Below are positions 62,558-64,000 of a stretch of 64,000 nucleotides of DNA, in pieces. The stretch comes from Comamonas sp. Y33R10-2. GTDB taxonomy: Bacteria > Pseudomonadota > Gammaproteobacteria > Burkholderiales > Burkholderiaceae_C. The first letter of the stretch is position 1. Each line of letters starts with the position of its first letter. The notes under the pieces are model-generated. The model was given only the letters and a program-made list of their open reading frames with translations, searched no databases and was not told the origin of the DNA. The stretch is from NCBI RefSeq assembly GCF_019355935.1, contig NZ_CP079925.1:2852001-2916000 (forward strand). The letters run 5' to 3'. The translations under genes and the position numbers were made by a program.

Positions 62558-64000
62558 GTGGCAGCACAGCAGCAATCGGCAAATCACTGGAAACCGGGTT
62601 TGATCGCCCTGCATGGCAACCAAACTGAGGCATTGGCCGATACCGTGCTGGCCTGGCTGGCCGCCCACCCGCTGCAGGCGCTGGAGCCTGAAATCGTGCT
62701 GGTGCAAAGCAACGGCATGGCCGAGTGGTTCAAGATGCGCATGGCCCAAGAGCAGGGCGTGTGCGCTGCTGCGCAGGTGGAGTTGCCCGCACGCTTTATG
62801 TGGCGTAGTTATCGGCAGATTTTGGGTAAGCACGAAGTACCCCGCGAATCGCCGCTGGACAAAACGCCCATGATCTGGCGGCTGATGCGCCTGCTGCCAC
62901 TGTGTTTGGAAGAGCTTGAGTTCGCTCCAATCGCCAATTTTCTGCGCCCCGGCGAGCCGCAGCGCCTGCTGCAACTGGCCGAAAAACTGGCCGACCTGTT
63001 TGACCAGTACCAGATTTACCGCGCCGACTGGCTGGCCGCCTGGGAGCAGGGCGACAACGTGCTGCGCACCCCCGGCCGCCCCGATGTACTTGTGCCAGAA
63101 GGCCAGATGTGGCAGCCCCTGCTGTGGCGCAAGGTGCTGGCCGAGCTCGATGAGGGCGAGCGCGCCGCCACCCGCCCGGCTTTGCTGGCGCGGATTTTGG
63201 AGGCACTGCAAAGCGGCCAGCCGCCGGTCACGCCGCTGGCGCGCCGGGTGGTGGTGTTTGGCATGAGCCAGATGCCGCTGTCGCTGATGCAATTTTTGAG
63301 CGGCATTGCCCAGCACAGTCAGGTGCTGATTGCCGTGCCCAACCCCTGCCGTTTTCACTGGGCCGATGCGATTGACGGACGCGAGCTGCTGCGCCAGCAG
63401 CGCCGCCGCCATGCCAATAAGGGTGGGCAAGACTTGGCGCAAATTTCGCTCGAAGCCATGCACGCCCACGCCCACCCGCTGCTGGCCGCATGGGGTCGCC
63501 AAAGCCGCGACTATGTGCGCCAGCTGGATGCCTTTGACACCACCAGCGACACCGCCGCGCAATGGAACTGGTCGCGCGTGGATGTGTATGACGAGGCCGA
63601 TGCGAATGATCTGGCCGATGCACCGCTGCTGGTACAGGTCCAGCAGCGCATCCGCGATCTGGTGCCGATAGCCGAGCACCCGCCGCTGCACATTGCACAG
63701 GCCGACCAGTCCATCGTCTTTCACCAGACCCACGGTCTGGTGCGCGAGCTGGAAGTGCTGCACGACCAATTGCTGCACTGGCTGGCCCAGCCCGCCGCGC
63801 CGGGGCAGTCCGCGCTGGTACCGCGCGATGTGGTGGTCATGCTGCCCTCGATTGAAGAGGCCGCACCCGCTATTCGCGCCGTGTTTGGCCAGTACGGTCG
63901 CCACGATGCGCGCCATATTCCGTTTGACATTGCCGACGTGGGCGCACGCGCCAGCAGCCCGCTGGTGACAGCGCTGCAATGGCTGCTGAAGCTGCCCCAG
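62558..64000 (+). CDS. recC: Exonuclease V (RecBCD) gamma subunit, 5' part
   Basis: 481 codons open to the window edge. The start is GTG at 62558, with CAGGAG seven bases before it. RecC holds the DNA strands and recognises Chi in the RecBCD repair nuclease. LVQSNGMAEWFKMRMAQEQGVCAAAQVELPARFMWRSYRQIL is the conserved N-terminal helicase-like block. ESPLDKTPMIWRLMRLLP, KLADLFDQYQIYRADWLAAWEQG and RRVVVFGMSQMPLSLMQFL follow. The GC content and codon use return to core-genome style. recB and recD are expected downstream, outside the window. Confidence 0.93.
   Translation, partial: MAAQQQSANHWKPGLIALHGNQTEALADTVLAWLAAHPLQALEPEIVLVQSNGMAEWFKMRMAQEQGVCAAAQVELPARFMWRSYRQILGKHEVPRESPLDKTPMIWRLMRLLPLCLEELEFAPIANFLRPGEPQRLLQLAEKLADLFDQYQIYRADWLAAWEQGDNVLRTPGRPDVLVPEGQMWQPLLWRKVLAELDEGERAATRPALLARILEALQSGQPPVTPLARRVVVFGMSQMPLSLMQFLSGIAQHSQVLIAVPNPCRFHWADAIDGRELLRQQRRRHANKGGQDLAQISLEAMHAHAHPLLAAWGRQSRDYVRQLDAFDTTSDTAAQWNWSRVDVYDEADANDLADAPLLVQVQQRIRDLVPIAEHPPLHIAQADQSIVFHQTHGLVRELEVLHDQLLHWLAQPAAPGQSALVPRDVVVMLPSIEEAAPAIRAVFGQYGRHDARHIPFDIADVGARASSPLVTALQWLLKLPQ

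Noticed and set aside
62534..63979. 481-codon open frame on the minus strand opposite recC
   Set aside because: The + strand frame from GTG at 62558 encodes a clear RecC N-terminus to the window edge. The antisense product is His/Arg/Ala-rich without similarity and is a by-product of high GC.

Overview
The window reads as a chromosome segment from a betaproteobacterium of the Comamonadaceae (Burkholderiales), most likely Comamonas or a close relative. This is an inference from gene order and sequence style, not from a database search. Supporting signs are two near-identical tuf genes, one placed after a tRNA-Tyr/Gly/Thr cluster; a permease-less PTS (EIIA-Man, HPr, enzyme I); an rsmB / DUF4390 / NtrY-like kinase / short NtrX-like regulator block; a long basic tail on ribosomal protein S3; and a palindromic intergenic element of a type common in this family.

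Layout: 1-7267 holds the end of the str operon (fusA end, tuf, rpsJ) and a truncated S10 operon (rplC to rpsQ) closed by a terminator. 7382-15000 holds peroxiredoxin, a glycosyltransferase-like protein, a GNAT enzyme, cytochrome b and cytochrome c', a TlpA-like thioredoxin, a lipoprotein and the PTS genes. 15064-18587 holds a DUF1963 protein, a Fur-box promoter with no gene behind it, and the lipoate genes ybeD-lipB-lipA. 18975-26193 is a complete F1Fo ATP synthase operon (atpIBEFHAGDC) with a palindromic repeat between atpD and atpC. 26348-32427 is a mixed envelope region (lipoproteins, cold-shock/DUF1294 protein, LemA and two TPM proteins, a YheT-type hydrolase, a di-heme cytochrome c). 32622-39400 is a three-gene RND efflux operon with a divergent TetR-family repressor and a clear operator. 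39474-53521 carries five tRNAs, the second tuf, secE-nusG, rplKAJL and rpoBC. 53644-58684 holds rsmB, DUF4390 and the NtrYX-like two-component system.

From 58767 there are two tandem tRNA-Phe genes. The second is the insertion site of a small element of about 3.35 kb (59087-62432), bounded by a 35-bp direct repeat of the tRNA 3' end. It carries a tyrosine recombinase, one unrecognised 130-residue protein, a degenerate tandem array of about twenty 12-bp units, and some 660 bp of GC-rich, hairpin-rich DNA with no convincing gene. After the element comes the 5' part of recC, which runs off the window.

Most of the window is growth-related core genome: translation, transcription, ATP synthesis and lipoylation. 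The best candidates for something undescribed are the 12-bp repeat array and its surroundings in the tRNA-Phe element, the Fur-box promoter that seems to drive a terminated non-coding transcript at about 16201-16468, and the shared promoter-plus-immediate-hairpin design ahead of tuf, rplC and rplK.
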